Positions 24,531-32,844 of a DNA stretch of 64,000 nt are shown here, in pieces (positions within the stretch are counted from its first letter, which is position 1; each line of letters opens with the position of its first letter). The DNA comes from Pseudomonas sp. 31-12. Its GTDB lineage: Bacteria; Pseudomonadota; Gammaproteobacteria; Pseudomonadales; Pseudomonadaceae. Below the pieces are notes generated by a model, which was not told the DNA's origin, did not search any database, and saw nothing but the letters and a program-made list of their open reading frames with translations. Both the position numbers and the translations under genes were made by a program. The stretch spans positions 1,798,001 through 1,862,000 of the forward strand of contig NZ_CP029482.1 in assembly GCF_003151075.1 (NCBI RefSeq), written 5' to 3'.

Positions 24531-25531
24531 ACAAGACAACCATCGCGATGGTGCTGGGTGACCCGGCGGGCATCGGCCCGGAACTGATCGCACGCCTGTT
24601 GGCGGAGCCTCAAGTGCGCAGCCAGGCCAATGTGATTTTGATCGCCGACGAGGCGGAAATGCGCCGTGGCATGCGCATCGCCGGGACGGAGTTTCCTTAC
24701 CGTCGCGTCGAGTCGCTGGATCAGCTGTCGTTTGTCGACGACACGCCGCTGTTCTACGACTTTCGCGGCGACACCGTCGGTGAATTTCCACGCAGTGAAG
24801 CCAGCGTCATCGGCGGTCGCTACAGCCTCGACACCCTGGAACAAGCCCTGCGCCTGACCGAGGCCGGGACCACCGACGCGGTGCTGTTCGGGCCGTTGAA
24901 CAAGACCTCGTTGCACATGGCCGGCATGGCCCACAGCGATGAACTGCACTGGTTCGCCGAGCTGCTGGATTTCCACGGGCCGTTCTGCGAATTCAACGTG
25001 CTTGATAACCTCTGGACCTCCCGCGTGACGTCCCACGTGGCACTGGCCGAAGTGCCGGGCATGCTGACCCAGACGCGGGTGGTGGAAGCCATCCAGCTGA
25101 TCGACACCGCGCTCAAGCGCAACGGACTGGAAAAACCGCGCATCGGTGTGTGCGGCTTGAACCCGCACAACGGCGACAACGGCTCGTTCGGGCGCGAAGA
25201 ACTGGACATCATCGGCCCGGCCGTGCGCTCGGCCCAGGCGTTGGGGATTGCGGCCGAAGGACCGTATCCGGCCGACACGATTTTCCTCAAGGTTCAGGGC
25301 GATGCCAGTGCCTTTGACGCGGTGGTGACGATGTATCACGACCAAGGGCAGATCGCGATCAAGTTGATGGGCTTCTCCCGTGGCGTCACCGTACAGGGCG
25401 GCTTGCCGATCCCCATCACCACACCGGCCCACGGCACCGCCTTCGATATCGCAGGGCAGGGCAAGGCCAATGTCGGTGCGATCCGCCAAGCCTTCGAAAT
25501 CGCCTGCCGAATGGGCGTCAACAGCTACTGA
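24527..25531 (+). CDS. pdxA2: PdxA2-like 4-hydroxythreonine-4-phosphate dehydrogenase family protein
   Basis: 334 residues. N-terminal LGDPAGIGPELIARLL and three metal-binding His blocks (RVTSHVALAEVPG, LNPHNGDNG, TMYHDQGQIA) are intact, so a divalent metal and NAD(P)-dependent oxidation/decarboxylation is expected. The usual GHTEFL block reads MAHSDELHWF, a change seen outside vitamin B6 PdxA. PdxA2 proteins act on 4-phospho-D-threonate or -erythronate, but no DUF1537 sugar-acid kinase is in the island, so the true substrate here is uncertain. It is the last gene of the operon, translationally coupled to the lactonase, and is followed by a REPIN. Confidence 0.87.
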   Translation: MNKTTIAMVLGDPAGIGPELIARLLAEPQVRSQANVILIADEAEMRRGMRIAGTEFPYRRVESLDQLSFVDDTPLFYDFRGDTVGEFPRSEASVIGGRYSLDTLEQALRLTEAGTTDAVLFGPLNKTSLHMAGMAHSDELHWFAELLDFHGPFCEFNVLDNLWTSRVTSHVALAEVPGMLTQTRVVEAIQLIDTALKRNGLEKPRIGVCGLNPHNGDNGSFGREELDIIGPAVRSAQALGIAAEGPYPADTIFLKVQGDASAFDAVVTMYHDQGQIAIKLMGFSRGVTVQGGLPIPITTPAHGTAFDIAGQGKANVGAIRQAFEIACRMGVNSY

Positions 25532-25558
25532 TCCAATTCCTAAAACTGCATAAATCCC

Positions 25559-25649
25559 CTGTGGGAGCGAGCCTGCTCGCGATAGCGGTCTGACAGTCAC
25601 TGTAGAAGTGCCTGGCCTGACGCCATCGCGAGCAGGCTCGCTCCCACAT
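25559..25649. repeat. REPIN (family A, GAGCCTGCTCGC variant)
   Basis: Inverted copies of GTGGGAGCGAGCCTGCTCGC separated by ~50 bp, between pdxA2 and the dehydratase promoter region. The arm differs from the common GCGGGCTTGCCCGC form at several paired positions, keeping its palindrome. Confidence 0.9.
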
Positions 25650-25700
25650 TTGTTTTGTGTGTGGCTGATAACCCTATCCACTCACTATTGCGTTTTTCCT

Positions 25701-25739
25701 ATCACCCCAGGTTATCGCCGGATACGCATAAGTGATTAT
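25701..25739 (+). promoter_or_regulatory. Shared island operator, copy 3 (dehydratase operon)
   Basis: Core ATCACCCCAGGTTAT (25701-25715), then CGCC and, at the same spacing as copies 1 and 2, a TGATTAT block (25733-25739). It lies ~120 bp before the dehydratase ATG. A gap of 328 bp (25532-25859) precedes that gene, holding the REPIN, this element and no gene I can support. Confidence 0.55.
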
Positions 25740-25859
25740 CCGCACCCCCCGGGCGCTGGCTAAAGTCGCTCCATCGAATGCCGGAACCCGCCACCCCGAG
25801 CGGCTCTGCGCAGCGACTCAACAACTACAAAAAGCCGGCAGCGCAAGGAATCCGTATCC

Positions 25860-27035
25860 ATGAAAATCAAAGCCATCCGTACCCGCGTTTTCGAGTGGAA
25901 AGGCAAAGTCGTTCCCCCTCAAGCGCACTTCTGCACCAACGCCAGCGACATCCTGTTCGAGCGCGGCGACGCCATGGGTTCGTTCCGTTTCCACGGCTGG
26001 CTGGTGGTGGAAGTCGAGACCGACACCGGTCTCGTCGGCATCGGTAACTGCGCCCTGGCGCCACGTGTGGCCAAGGAAATCATCGACACCTACCTGGCGC
26101 CGATTGCGATTGGCGAAGACCCGTTCGACAACGAATACATCTGGCAGAAAATGTACCGCCAGAGCCACGCCTGGGGCCGTAAAGGCATCGGCATGGCGGC
26201 GATCTCGGCGATCGACATCGCCATCTGGGACATCATGGGCAAAGCCGTGAACAAGCCGGTGTTCAAACTGCTTGGCGGGCGCACCAAAGAGAAGATCTGG
26301 ACCTACGCCTCCAAGCTCTACGCCAATGACAACCTCGACCTGTTCCTCGAAGAAGCCCAGGGCTATCTGAACCAGGGTTTCACCGCGCTGAAAATGCGCT
26401 TCGGCTATGGCCCGAAAGAGGGCCCTGCCGGCATGCGCAAGAACATCGAGCAAGTGCGCGCCCTGCGTGAGCTGGCCGGCCCCGACATCGACATCATGCT
26501 CGAATGCTACATGGGCTGGACCCTGGAGTATGCCCGCCGCATGCTGCCCAAACTCGCCGAGTTCGAACCGCGCTGGCTCGAAGAGCCGGTGATTGCCGAT
26601 GACATCGAGGGCTACATCGAGCTGAAGAAAATGGGGATCATGCCGATCTCCGGCGGCGAGCATGAGTTCACCTCCTATGGCTTCAAAGACCTGCTGGAAC
26701 GCCGCGCCATCGACGTGATCCAGTACGACACCAACCGCGTCGGCGGCATCACCGCTGCACGCAAGATCAACGCGATGGCCGAAGCCTGGTCGGTGCCGGT
26801 GATCCCGCACGCCGGGCAGATGCACAACTACCACCTGACCATGTCCACCACCGCCTCGCCGATGGCCGAGTTCTTCCCGGTGTTCGACGTCGAGGTCGGC
26901 AATGAACTCTTCTACTACGTGTTCAAGGGCGAGCCGCAACCGGTCAACGGTTACATCCAGCTCGATGACGACAAGCCGGGCCTGGGCCTGGAAATCTCCG
27001 ATGAGTACTTGAGCGACTTCAACATCATCGAGTGA
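25860..27035 (+). CDS. Enolase-superfamily sugar-acid dehydratase (mandelate racemase/RhmD-like)
   Basis: 391 residues with an N-terminal capping domain and TIM barrel. It resembles L-rhamnonate dehydratase: [18 protein letters not shown] (Glu241-242), SGGEHEF (Glu267), QYDTNRVGG (Asp290) and the catalytic VIPHAG His317, paired with Asp290 as general base. The first metal-ligand position is Glu215 ([10 protein letters not shown]) where RhmD and most of the superfamily have Asp. Expected reaction: loss of water from an aldonate to give a 2-keto-3-deoxy acid. It heads an operon with AraD1 and semialdehyde dehydrogenase genes, which favours a pentonate (L-arabonate, L-lyxonate, D-xylonate type). 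Substrate unproven. Confidence 0.88.
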   Translation: MKIKAIRTRVFEWKGKVVPPQAHFCTNASDILFERGDAMGSFRFHGWLVVEVETDTGLVGIGNCALAPRVAKEIIDTYLAPIAIGEDPFDNEYIWQKMYRQSHAWGRKGIGMAAISAIDIAIWDIMGKAVNKPVFKLLGGRTKEKIWTYASKLYANDNLDLFLEEAQGYLNQGFTALKMRFGYGPKEGPAGMRKNIEQVRALRELAGPDIDIMLECYMGWTLEYARRMLPKLAEFEPRWLEEPVIADDIEGYIELKKMGIMPISGGEHEFTSYGFKDLLERRAIDVIQYDTNRVGGITAARKINAMAEAWSVPVIPHAGQMHNYHLTMSTTASPMAEFFPVFDVEVGNELFYYVFKGEPQPVNGYIQLDDDKPGLGLEISDEYLSDFNIIE

Positions 27036-27064
27036 CCCAAATCCCCGACTTTCTGGAGGCTGTC

Positions 27065-28060
27065 ATGCGCCTGATTCAATTTGAAAACACTGCCGGTGAA
27101 CGCCAGGTGGGCCTGGTCGAAGGCTCGCAGGTCCAGGTGCTCAAAGGCACCCGCAGCACCCGTGAACTGGCCCTCGCGGCGATCCGCGCCCAACGCAGCC
27201 TGCAAGAAGAAGTCGCTTTGCGCGGCACCGAGCCGGGACCGGATTACGCGCAACTGTTGCAGCAGGGCCATGTACTGCCGCCACTGGACCACGAAGACCC
27301 GGCTCACTGCCTGATCAGCGGCACCGGCCTGACCCATTTGGGCAGCGCCTCGGCGCGGGACAAAATGCACCAGCAGGAAGGCGCGGTGGAAGCCGGCATG
27401 ACCGACACCATGCGCATTTTCAAATGGGGCCTGGAGGGCGGCAAACCGGCGGCCGGGCAGGTCGGCGCGCAACCGGAATGGTTCTACAAAGGTGACGGCA
27501 GCATCGTCGTGCGCCCCGGTGCAGACTTCCCGGTGCCGCCGTTTGCCGAAGACGCTGGCGAAGAGCCGGAGCTGACTGGCCTCTACGTCATCGGCGACGA
27601 CGGCCAGCCGTACCGCGTCGGTTACGCCTTGGGCAACGAGTTCTCCGACCATGTGATGGAGCGGCGCAACTACCTTTATCTCGCCCATTCGAAATTGCGT
27701 TTCTGCGCTTACGGTCCGGAACTGCGCGTTGGCGAATTGCCCAGGCACCTGGCCGGCACCAGCCGCATCACGCGCAATGGCGAAACACTCTGGGAAAAAG
27801 AGTTTCTCAGCGGCGAAGACAACATGTGCCACAGCCTCGCCAACCTCGAATTCCACCACTTCAAATACGCACAGTTTCTGCGTCCGGGCGATGTCCACGT
27901 GCATTACTTCGGCACCGCCACGCTGTCGTTTGCCGACGGGGTAAAAACCCAGCCGGGCGATCGCTTCCAGATCAGCCTCGATGAGTTCGGCGCGCCACTG
28001 GAAAACGGCATCGGCGAAAGCGCGCAGCCTTTGGCCATCGGCCAGGTACGTGCGCTTTAA
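27065..28060 (+). CDS. araD1: AraD1/GguC-type FAH-family dehydratase
   Basis: 331 residues, fumarylacetoacetate hydrolase fold. Blocks include GTGLTHLGSASARDKMH, a metal-binding VIGDDGQPYRVGYALGNEFS and HSKLRFCAYGPELRVGE. The family name AraD1 marks the FAH-type 2-keto-3-deoxy-pentonate dehydratase that yields 2-oxoglutarate semialdehyde. The start is the ATG at 27065, seven bases after GGAGG (27054-27058); the frame begins 11 codons earlier, over the previous gene's end. It lies between the aldonate dehydratase and the semialdehyde dehydrogenase, in pathway order. The position supports a C5 pathway. Confidence 0.87.
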   Translation: MRLIQFENTAGERQVGLVEGSQVQVLKGTRSTRELALAAIRAQRSLQEEVALRGTEPGPDYAQLLQQGHVLPPLDHEDPAHCLISGTGLTHLGSASARDKMHQQEGAVEAGMTDTMRIFKWGLEGGKPAAGQVGAQPEWFYKGDGSIVVRPGADFPVPPFAEDAGEEPELTGLYVIGDDGQPYRVGYALGNEFSDHVMERRNYLYLAHSKLRFCAYGPELRVGELPRHLAGTSRITRNGETLWEKEFLSGEDNMCHSLANLEFHHFKYAQFLRPGDVHVHYFGTATLSFADGVKTQPGDRFQISLDEFGAPLENGIGESAQPLAIGQVRAL

Positions 28061-28102
28061 GTCTTCAATCACCGGCGTTGTCGGCCGGTCAAGGAATCAC
28101 CC

Positions 28103-29683
28103 ATGACCACGCTACTCGGACACAACTACATCGGCGGTCGCCGCAGTGCCAACGGTACGCAGCAGCTGCAAAGCCTCGATGCCACGACAGGCGAAGCGCT
28201 GCCGGGAAGTTTTTTCCAGGCCACTGAAGCGGAAGTGGACGCGGCAGCCAACGCGGCGGCCGCTGCCTACCCGGTCTACCGCAACCTCAGCGCGGAGAAA
28301 CGCGCGCAGTTCCTCGACGCCATTGCTGATGAAATCGACGCCCTGGGCGATGACTTCGTCGCCACCGTGTGCCGCGAAACCGCACTACCGGCCGGGCGTA
28401 TCCAGGGTGAGCGCGCACGCACCAGCGGCCAGATGCGCTTGTTCGCCAAGGTCCTGCGGCGCGGCGATTTCTACGGTGCGCGGATTGATCGGGCATTGCC
28501 GGATCGTCAGCCGTTACCGCGTCCGGATCTGCGCCAGTACCGCATCGCCATCGGCCCGGTTGCGGTATTCGGCGCCAGTAACTTCCCGCTCGCCTTTTCC
28601 ACGGCCGGTGGCGACACCGCTTCGGCGCTGGCTGCCGGTTGCCCGGTGGTGTTCAAGGCGCACAGCGGGCACATGGCGACGGCCGAGTGGGTCGCCGACG
28701 CGATCATTCGCGCCGCCGAGCGCACCGAAATGCCGCCCGGCGTGTTCAACATGATTTATGGCGGGGGTGTCGGCGAATGGCTGGTCAAGCACCCGGCGAT
28801 TCAGGCCGTGGGCTTCACCGGTTCGCTCAAGGGCGGCAATGCCCTGAGCCACATGGCCGCGACCCGGCCGCAACCGATCCCGGTGTTTGCCGAGATGTCG
28901 AGCATCAACCCGGTGTTCCTGCTGCCCGAAGCGCTCGCGGTGCGCGGCGAGCAAATTGCTGCGCAGCTGGCCGGGTCGGTCACGTTGGGTTGCGGGCAGT
29001 TCTGCACCAATCCGGGCCTTGTCATCGGTTTGCGCTCGCCGCAGTTCAGCCAGTTTCTGGAAACGTTCTGCGCGAGCATGAACCAGCAACCGGCGCAGAC
29101 GATGCTCAATGCCGGCGCGCTGGTCAGTTACAACCTGGGCCTTGGGGCGTTGCACGAGCATCCGGGGCTGACGCACCTGGCGGGCAAGCCGCAACAAGGC
29201 AATCAGGCGCAACCGCAAGTGTTCAAGGCGCACGTCAGCCTGTTGCTCAAGGGCGATGAACTGCTTCAGGAAGAAGTGTTCGGTCCGACCACCATCGTCA
29301 TCGAGGTTGAAGACCGGGTGCAGCTGGCTGCGGTGCTGCACGGCCTGCGCGGGCAATTGACCGCGACGCTGATTGGCGAGGCGGACGAACTGCTCGAATA
29401 CCGTTGGCTGGCGGAGTTGCTGCAGGAAAAGGTCGGGCGGATTCTGTTGAACGGCTATCCGACCGGAGTCGAGGTGTGTGAGGCGATGGTGCATGGAGGG
29501 CCGTATCCGGCGACGTCGGATTCGCGCGGGACGTCGGTGGGCACCTTGGCGATTGACCGATTCCTGCGGCCGGTGTGCTTCCAGAATTATCCGGATGCGT
29601 TGCTGCCCGAGGCGCTGCAGAACGCCAATCCGCTGGGGATTCGGCGGTTGGTGGATGGCGAGGTGAGTCAGTCAGCTTTGTAG
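28103..29683 (+). CDS. Aldehyde dehydrogenase, 2-oxoglutarate semialdehyde dehydrogenase type (NADP+)
   Basis: 526 residues. Cys301 in GCGQFCTNPGLV is the catalytic nucleophile, Glu264 in VFAEMSSINPVF the general base, Asn160 in FGASNFPLAFS stabilises the intermediate and Lys185 (VVFKAHSGH) suits NADP+. The FAEMSSINPVFLLP block is typical of the 2,5-dioxovalerate dehydrogenases that end non-phosphorylative pentose and hexarate pathways. It is the last gene of the operon, and its product 2-oxoglutarate enters the TCA cycle. A REPIN follows. Confidence 0.9.
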   Translation: MTTLLGHNYIGGRRSANGTQQLQSLDATTGEALPGSFFQATEAEVDAAANAAAAAYPVYRNLSAEKRAQFLDAIADEIDALGDDFVATVCRETALPAGRIQGERARTSGQMRLFAKVLRRGDFYGARIDRALPDRQPLPRPDLRQYRIAIGPVAVFGASNFPLAFSTAGGDTASALAAGCPVVFKAHSGHMATAEWVADAIIRAAERTEMPPGVFNMIYGGGVGEWLVKHPAIQAVGFTGSLKGGNALSHMAATRPQPIPVFAEMSSINPVFLLPEALAVRGEQIAAQLAGSVTLGCGQFCTNPGLVIGLRSPQFSQFLETFCASMNQQPAQTMLNAGALVSYNLGLGALHEHPGLTHLAGKPQQGNQAQPQVFKAHVSLLLKGDELLQEEVFGPTTIVIEVEDRVQLAAVLHGLRGQLTATLIGEADELLEYRWLAELLQEKVGRILLNGYPTGVEVCEAMVHGGPYPATSDSRGTSVGTLAIDRFLRPVCFQNYPDALLPEALQNANPLGIRRLVDGEVSQSAL

Positions 29684-29698
29684 TGTTTGGGCTGCCGC

Positions 29699-29791
29699 CA
29701 TCGCGGGCAAGCCCGCTCCCACAGTGATTGGTGTCGTATACAGATTCTGTGATCAATACCAAACCCTGTGGGAGCGGGCTTGCCCGCGATG
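29699..29791. repeat. REPIN (family A)
   Basis: Inverted TCGCGGGCAAGCCCGCTCCC / GGGAGCGGGCTTGCCCGCGA arms with ~50 bp between, filling the convergent gap between the aldehyde dehydrogenase and an EamA gene. Confidence 0.9.
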
Positions 29792-29811
29792 ACGGCATCA
29801 GCCACACCCAA

Positions 29812-30720
29812 TTACTTGGCAGCCACCGCCGCAGCCTTCACCACCGAAGGCTTCAACACCAGCCACAACGCCGCCGCAATCAACACCCCGCCATAAATGT
29901 GCGCCATCGACAACGGCTCATCCAGCAACAGCGCCCCCCACAACACCCCGAACGGCGGGATCAGGAAGGTCGTGGTCATCGACCTCACCGGCCCGATCGA
30001 GCTGAGCAGGCGGAAGTAGATAATGTACGCCAGCGCGGTACACACCAGCCCCAACCCGAGCAGTGACAACCAGACATTCCAGCCGCCCCAGCTCGCCGGT
30101 GGCTGGCTGATCACGCTGTAGCCGAACAACGGCAACAGGAACAGCGTCGCCCCGAGCATGCTGCCCAGCGCCGAAAGACGACTGTCGAGACCGCCCGCGT
30201 GATCGAGCCAGCGGCGGGCCAGGAACCCGGCAAAGCCATAACAGGTGGTGGCGAGCAGGCAGGCGACGGCGCCCATCAGCAATTCCATGTCGAACGCTAC
30301 CGGACCGGCGCGGGTCAGGACGCCCACGCCAAGCAGCCCGAGGAATACTCCGCCAAGCTTGGCGGCGGTGAGTTTTTCATGGAAGAACAGGCCGCCGATC
30401 AACACGCCCATCAGCGGCGTGGTGGCATTGAAAATTGCCGAGTAACCGGCCGGCAGCACTTGGGCGGCCACCGAATAGAGGGTCGCCGGAATCCCGGAGT
30501 TGATTACCCCGAGCAGCATCACCGTCTTGAGTTTGCCTTTGAAGTCCCAGCTGATGCGCATCAGCCCGAGGATCACCAGCAAGCCGGTGGCGGCAATCGA
30601 CACGCGGAAAAAGGCAGTGGGGATTGTGCCAATCACTGGGGCGATGATGCGCATGAACAGAAAGCTCGCGCCCCAGATCGCTGCCAGCGACAGCAAACGG
30701 AAAATATCGACAGGGCTCAC
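29812..30720 (-). CDS. EamA/DMT-family transporter
   Basis: 302 residues, ten predicted helices in two EamA repeats (LLSLAAIWGASFLFMRIIAP at the start; the second half ends LDEPLSMAHIYGGVLIAAAL). The start is the GTG at 30720 (protein begins MSPVDIFRLL), supported by GGAAGGAG upstream; the open frame runs 24 codons further but starts inside the promoter region. Substrate unknown. It is monocistronic and divergent from aceK, with no leader ORF like the exporter at 16.6 kb. Confidence 0.87.
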   Translation of the reverse strand: MSPVDIFRLLSLAAIWGASFLFMRIIAPVIGTIPTAFFRVSIAATGLLVILGLMRISWDFKGKLKTVMLLGVINSGIPATLYSVAAQVLPAGYSAIFNATTPLMGVLIGGLFFHEKLTAAKLGGVFLGLLGVGVLTRAGPVAFDMELLMGAVACLLATTCYGFAGFLARRWLDHAGGLDSRLSALGSMLGATLFLLPLFGYSVISQPPASWGGWNVWLSLLGLGLVCTALAYIIYFRLLSSIGPVRSMTTTFLIPPFGVLWGALLLDEPLSMAHIYGGVLIAAALWLVLKPSVVKAAAVAAK

Positions 30721-30876
30721 GGTGCACTCCTTCCTTGATGGGGACGAGAGTGTTGCCGAGCGCCTGATCCATGGCAACCGAAAAACGAGCATTTAACCCG
30801 AGCCGAAAATTACGCTTCTCTGCATCCGGTTCACTGGCTAAGCTCAGGGCTCACGAATTCCCGCAGAGGTCTCACC

Positions 30877-32595
30877 ATGCCGCAGCAATGGCCAGCCGCC
30901 GACATCGCCCGAATGATCCTCGATGGCTTTGACGATTACCGCGAGCATTTCCGCCAGATCACTGACGGCGCCCGGGCCCGCTTCGAACAGGCCAAGTGGC
31001 AGGAGGCGCAGGTAGCCTCGGCCGCGCGGATCAATCTGTACGAAGAGAAAGTCAGCGAAACGGTGGAACGGCTGCGCATCGCGTTCGACGCCGACACGCT
31101 GGACGTCAGTTGCTGGCCGCTGGTCAAAAGCGCTTACATCACCCTGATCGACCTGCGTTTCGACGATGAACTGTCCGAAACCTGGTACAACTCGATTTTC
31201 TGCGGGCTGTTCAGCCATGACCTGATCAGCGACGGCTGCATGTTCATCCACACCACCCGGCCCAGCCTGCGCCGGGCCCGCGCCGCGCAAACCCGGACCT
31301 ACAAGCCTCAGGGCCAGTTGTCCGGCATGCTCGCGAGTATTTTTGCCGATTACAGCTTCAGCGAGGATTACGCCGACCTGGCTGGCGACCTGCACCGCCT
31401 CGAAGCGCAACTGCGCGAGAACCTGCCGGACTGGGTGTGCAAGGACCCGGAATTGAGCGTCGAGCTGTTTTCCTCTGTGCTCTACCGCAATAAGGGCGCG
31501 TACCTGGTGGGGCGCATCTACACCCGGGACGAACAATGGCCGCTGGTGATTCCGCTGTTGCACCGCGAAGGCCGCGGGATTCAGATCGATGCGCTGATCA
31601 CCGATGAAGCCGATGTCTCGATCATCTTCTCGTTCACCCGCTCGTATTTCATGGTGGATGTGCCGGTGCCGGCCGAGTTCATTGGCTTCCTCAAGCGCAT
31701 CCTGCCGGGCAAGCACATCGCCGAGCTGTACACCTCGATCGGTTTCTACAAGCACGGCAAGTCCGAGTTCTACCGGGCGCTGATCAATCACCTGGCCAAC
31801 ACCGACGACCAATTCATCATGGCCCCCGGTGTGCGCGGCATGGTGATGAGCGTGTTCACGCTGCCGGGTTTCAATACCGTGTTCAAAATCATCAAGGACC
31901 GTTTCTCGCCGTCGAAAAACGTCGACCGCGCCACGGTGATCGAAAAATACCGTTTGGTAAAAAGCGTCGACCGGGTCGGGCGCATGGCCGATACCCAGGA
32001 ATTCGCCGACTTTCGCTTCCCGTTGAGCAAGTTCGAGCCGGCGTGTCTGGAGGAACTGCTTGAGGTCGCCGCGTCCACGGTGTCGGTGGAAGGTGACACC
32101 GTGCTGATCCGCCACTGCTGGACCGAGCGGCGGATGACGCCGCTCAACCTGTACCTGGAAAACGCCAACGACGCGCAAGTCCGCGAGGCGCTGGAGGATT
32201 ATGGGCTGGCGATCAAGCAACTGGCGGCGGCGAACATCTTTCCCGGCGACATGCTGTTGAAGAACTTCGGCGTCACTCGGCACGGTCGCGTGGTGTTTTA
32301 TGACTATGACGAGATCTGCTTCCTGACCGAAGCCAACTTCCGCCACATCCCGCAACCGCGTACGCCCGAAGATGAAATGGCGTCCGAGCCGTGGTATTCG
32401 ATCGGGCCGCTGGATGTGTTTCCCGAGGAGTTTCCGCCGTTTCTGTTTGCCGATTCCGGGCAGCGCAAGTTATTCGACCAATTGCATGGCGAGTTGTACA
32501 ACGCCGATTACTGGAAAAGCCTTCAGGAAGCCATCCGCGCCGGCAAGGTCATCGACGTGTTCCCGTATCGGCGCAAAGGCCTCGACAACGAATAG
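30877..32595 (+). CDS. aceK: Isocitrate dehydrogenase kinase/phosphatase
   Basis: 572 residues, the normal AceK size. It phosphorylates and dephosphorylates isocitrate dehydrogenase to divert carbon into the glyoxylate shunt. The regulatory N-terminal half is followed by the ATP loop APGVRGMVM (~316-324), the catalytic [19 protein letters not shown] (~452-470) and [10 protein letters not shown], whose second Asp (~475) is the metal ligand. No aceA or aceB lies nearby, in contrast to the enteric aceBAK operon and as usual for pseudomonads. Confidence 0.95.
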   Translation: MPQQWPAADIARMILDGFDDYREHFRQITDGARARFEQAKWQEAQVASAARINLYEEKVSETVERLRIAFDADTLDVSCWPLVKSAYITLIDLRFDDELSETWYNSIFCGLFSHDLISDGCMFIHTTRPSLRRARAAQTRTYKPQGQLSGMLASIFADYSFSEDYADLAGDLHRLEAQLRENLPDWVCKDPELSVELFSSVLYRNKGAYLVGRIYTRDEQWPLVIPLLHREGRGIQIDALITDEADVSIIFSFTRSYFMVDVPVPAEFIGFLKRILPGKHIAELYTSIGFYKHGKSEFYRALINHLANTDDQFIMAPGVRGMVMSVFTLPGFNTVFKIIKDRFSPSKNVDRATVIEKYRLVKSVDRVGRMADTQEFADFRFPLSKFEPACLEELLEVAASTVSVEGDTVLIRHCWTERRMTPLNLYLENANDAQVREALEDYGLAIKQLAAANIFPGDMLLKNFGVTRHGRVVFYDYDEICFLTEANFRHIPQPRTPEDEMASEPWYSIGPLDVFPEEFPPFLFADSGQRKLFDQLHGELYNADYWKSLQEAIRAGKVIDVFPYRRKGLDNE

Positions 32596-32627
32596 CCCGC
32601 TCTGAGATGACACCCTGTGGTGATGGG

Positions 32628-32769
32628 GCTTTTGTGGCGAGGGGATTTATCCCCGTTGGGTTGCGAAGCGGCCCTAAAACCATCCACCGCGGTATTGCAG
32701 ATAAACCGCGCGGACCGGTTTACGATAGCTTCGCAACCGAACGGGGATAAATCCCCTCACCACAAAAGC
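32628..32769. repeat. Inverted repeat, family B (GTGGCGAGGGGATTTATCCCC)
   Basis: Arms TTTTGTGGCGAGGGGATTTA (32630-32649) and the reverse-complementary TAAATCCCCTCACCACAAAA (32748-32767) flank inner pairing GGTTGCGAAGC/GCTTCGCAACC. Same family as 4729-4884 and 52555-52664. It lies between aceK and hrpA. Confidence 0.85.
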
Positions 32770-32844
32770 GGTTGCATTCGTCGCCGTGGGCGCAAATCTG
32801 CGACAATCGCCCCCCTGCGCCACTAGACGACTTTTGCGTACCTG

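Noticed and set aside
24467..25681. 404-codon minus-strand frame opposite the pdxA2 gene
   Set aside because: The plus-strand gene has all PdxA metal residues and is coupled to the lactonase; the minus frame has no motif and runs into a REPIN.
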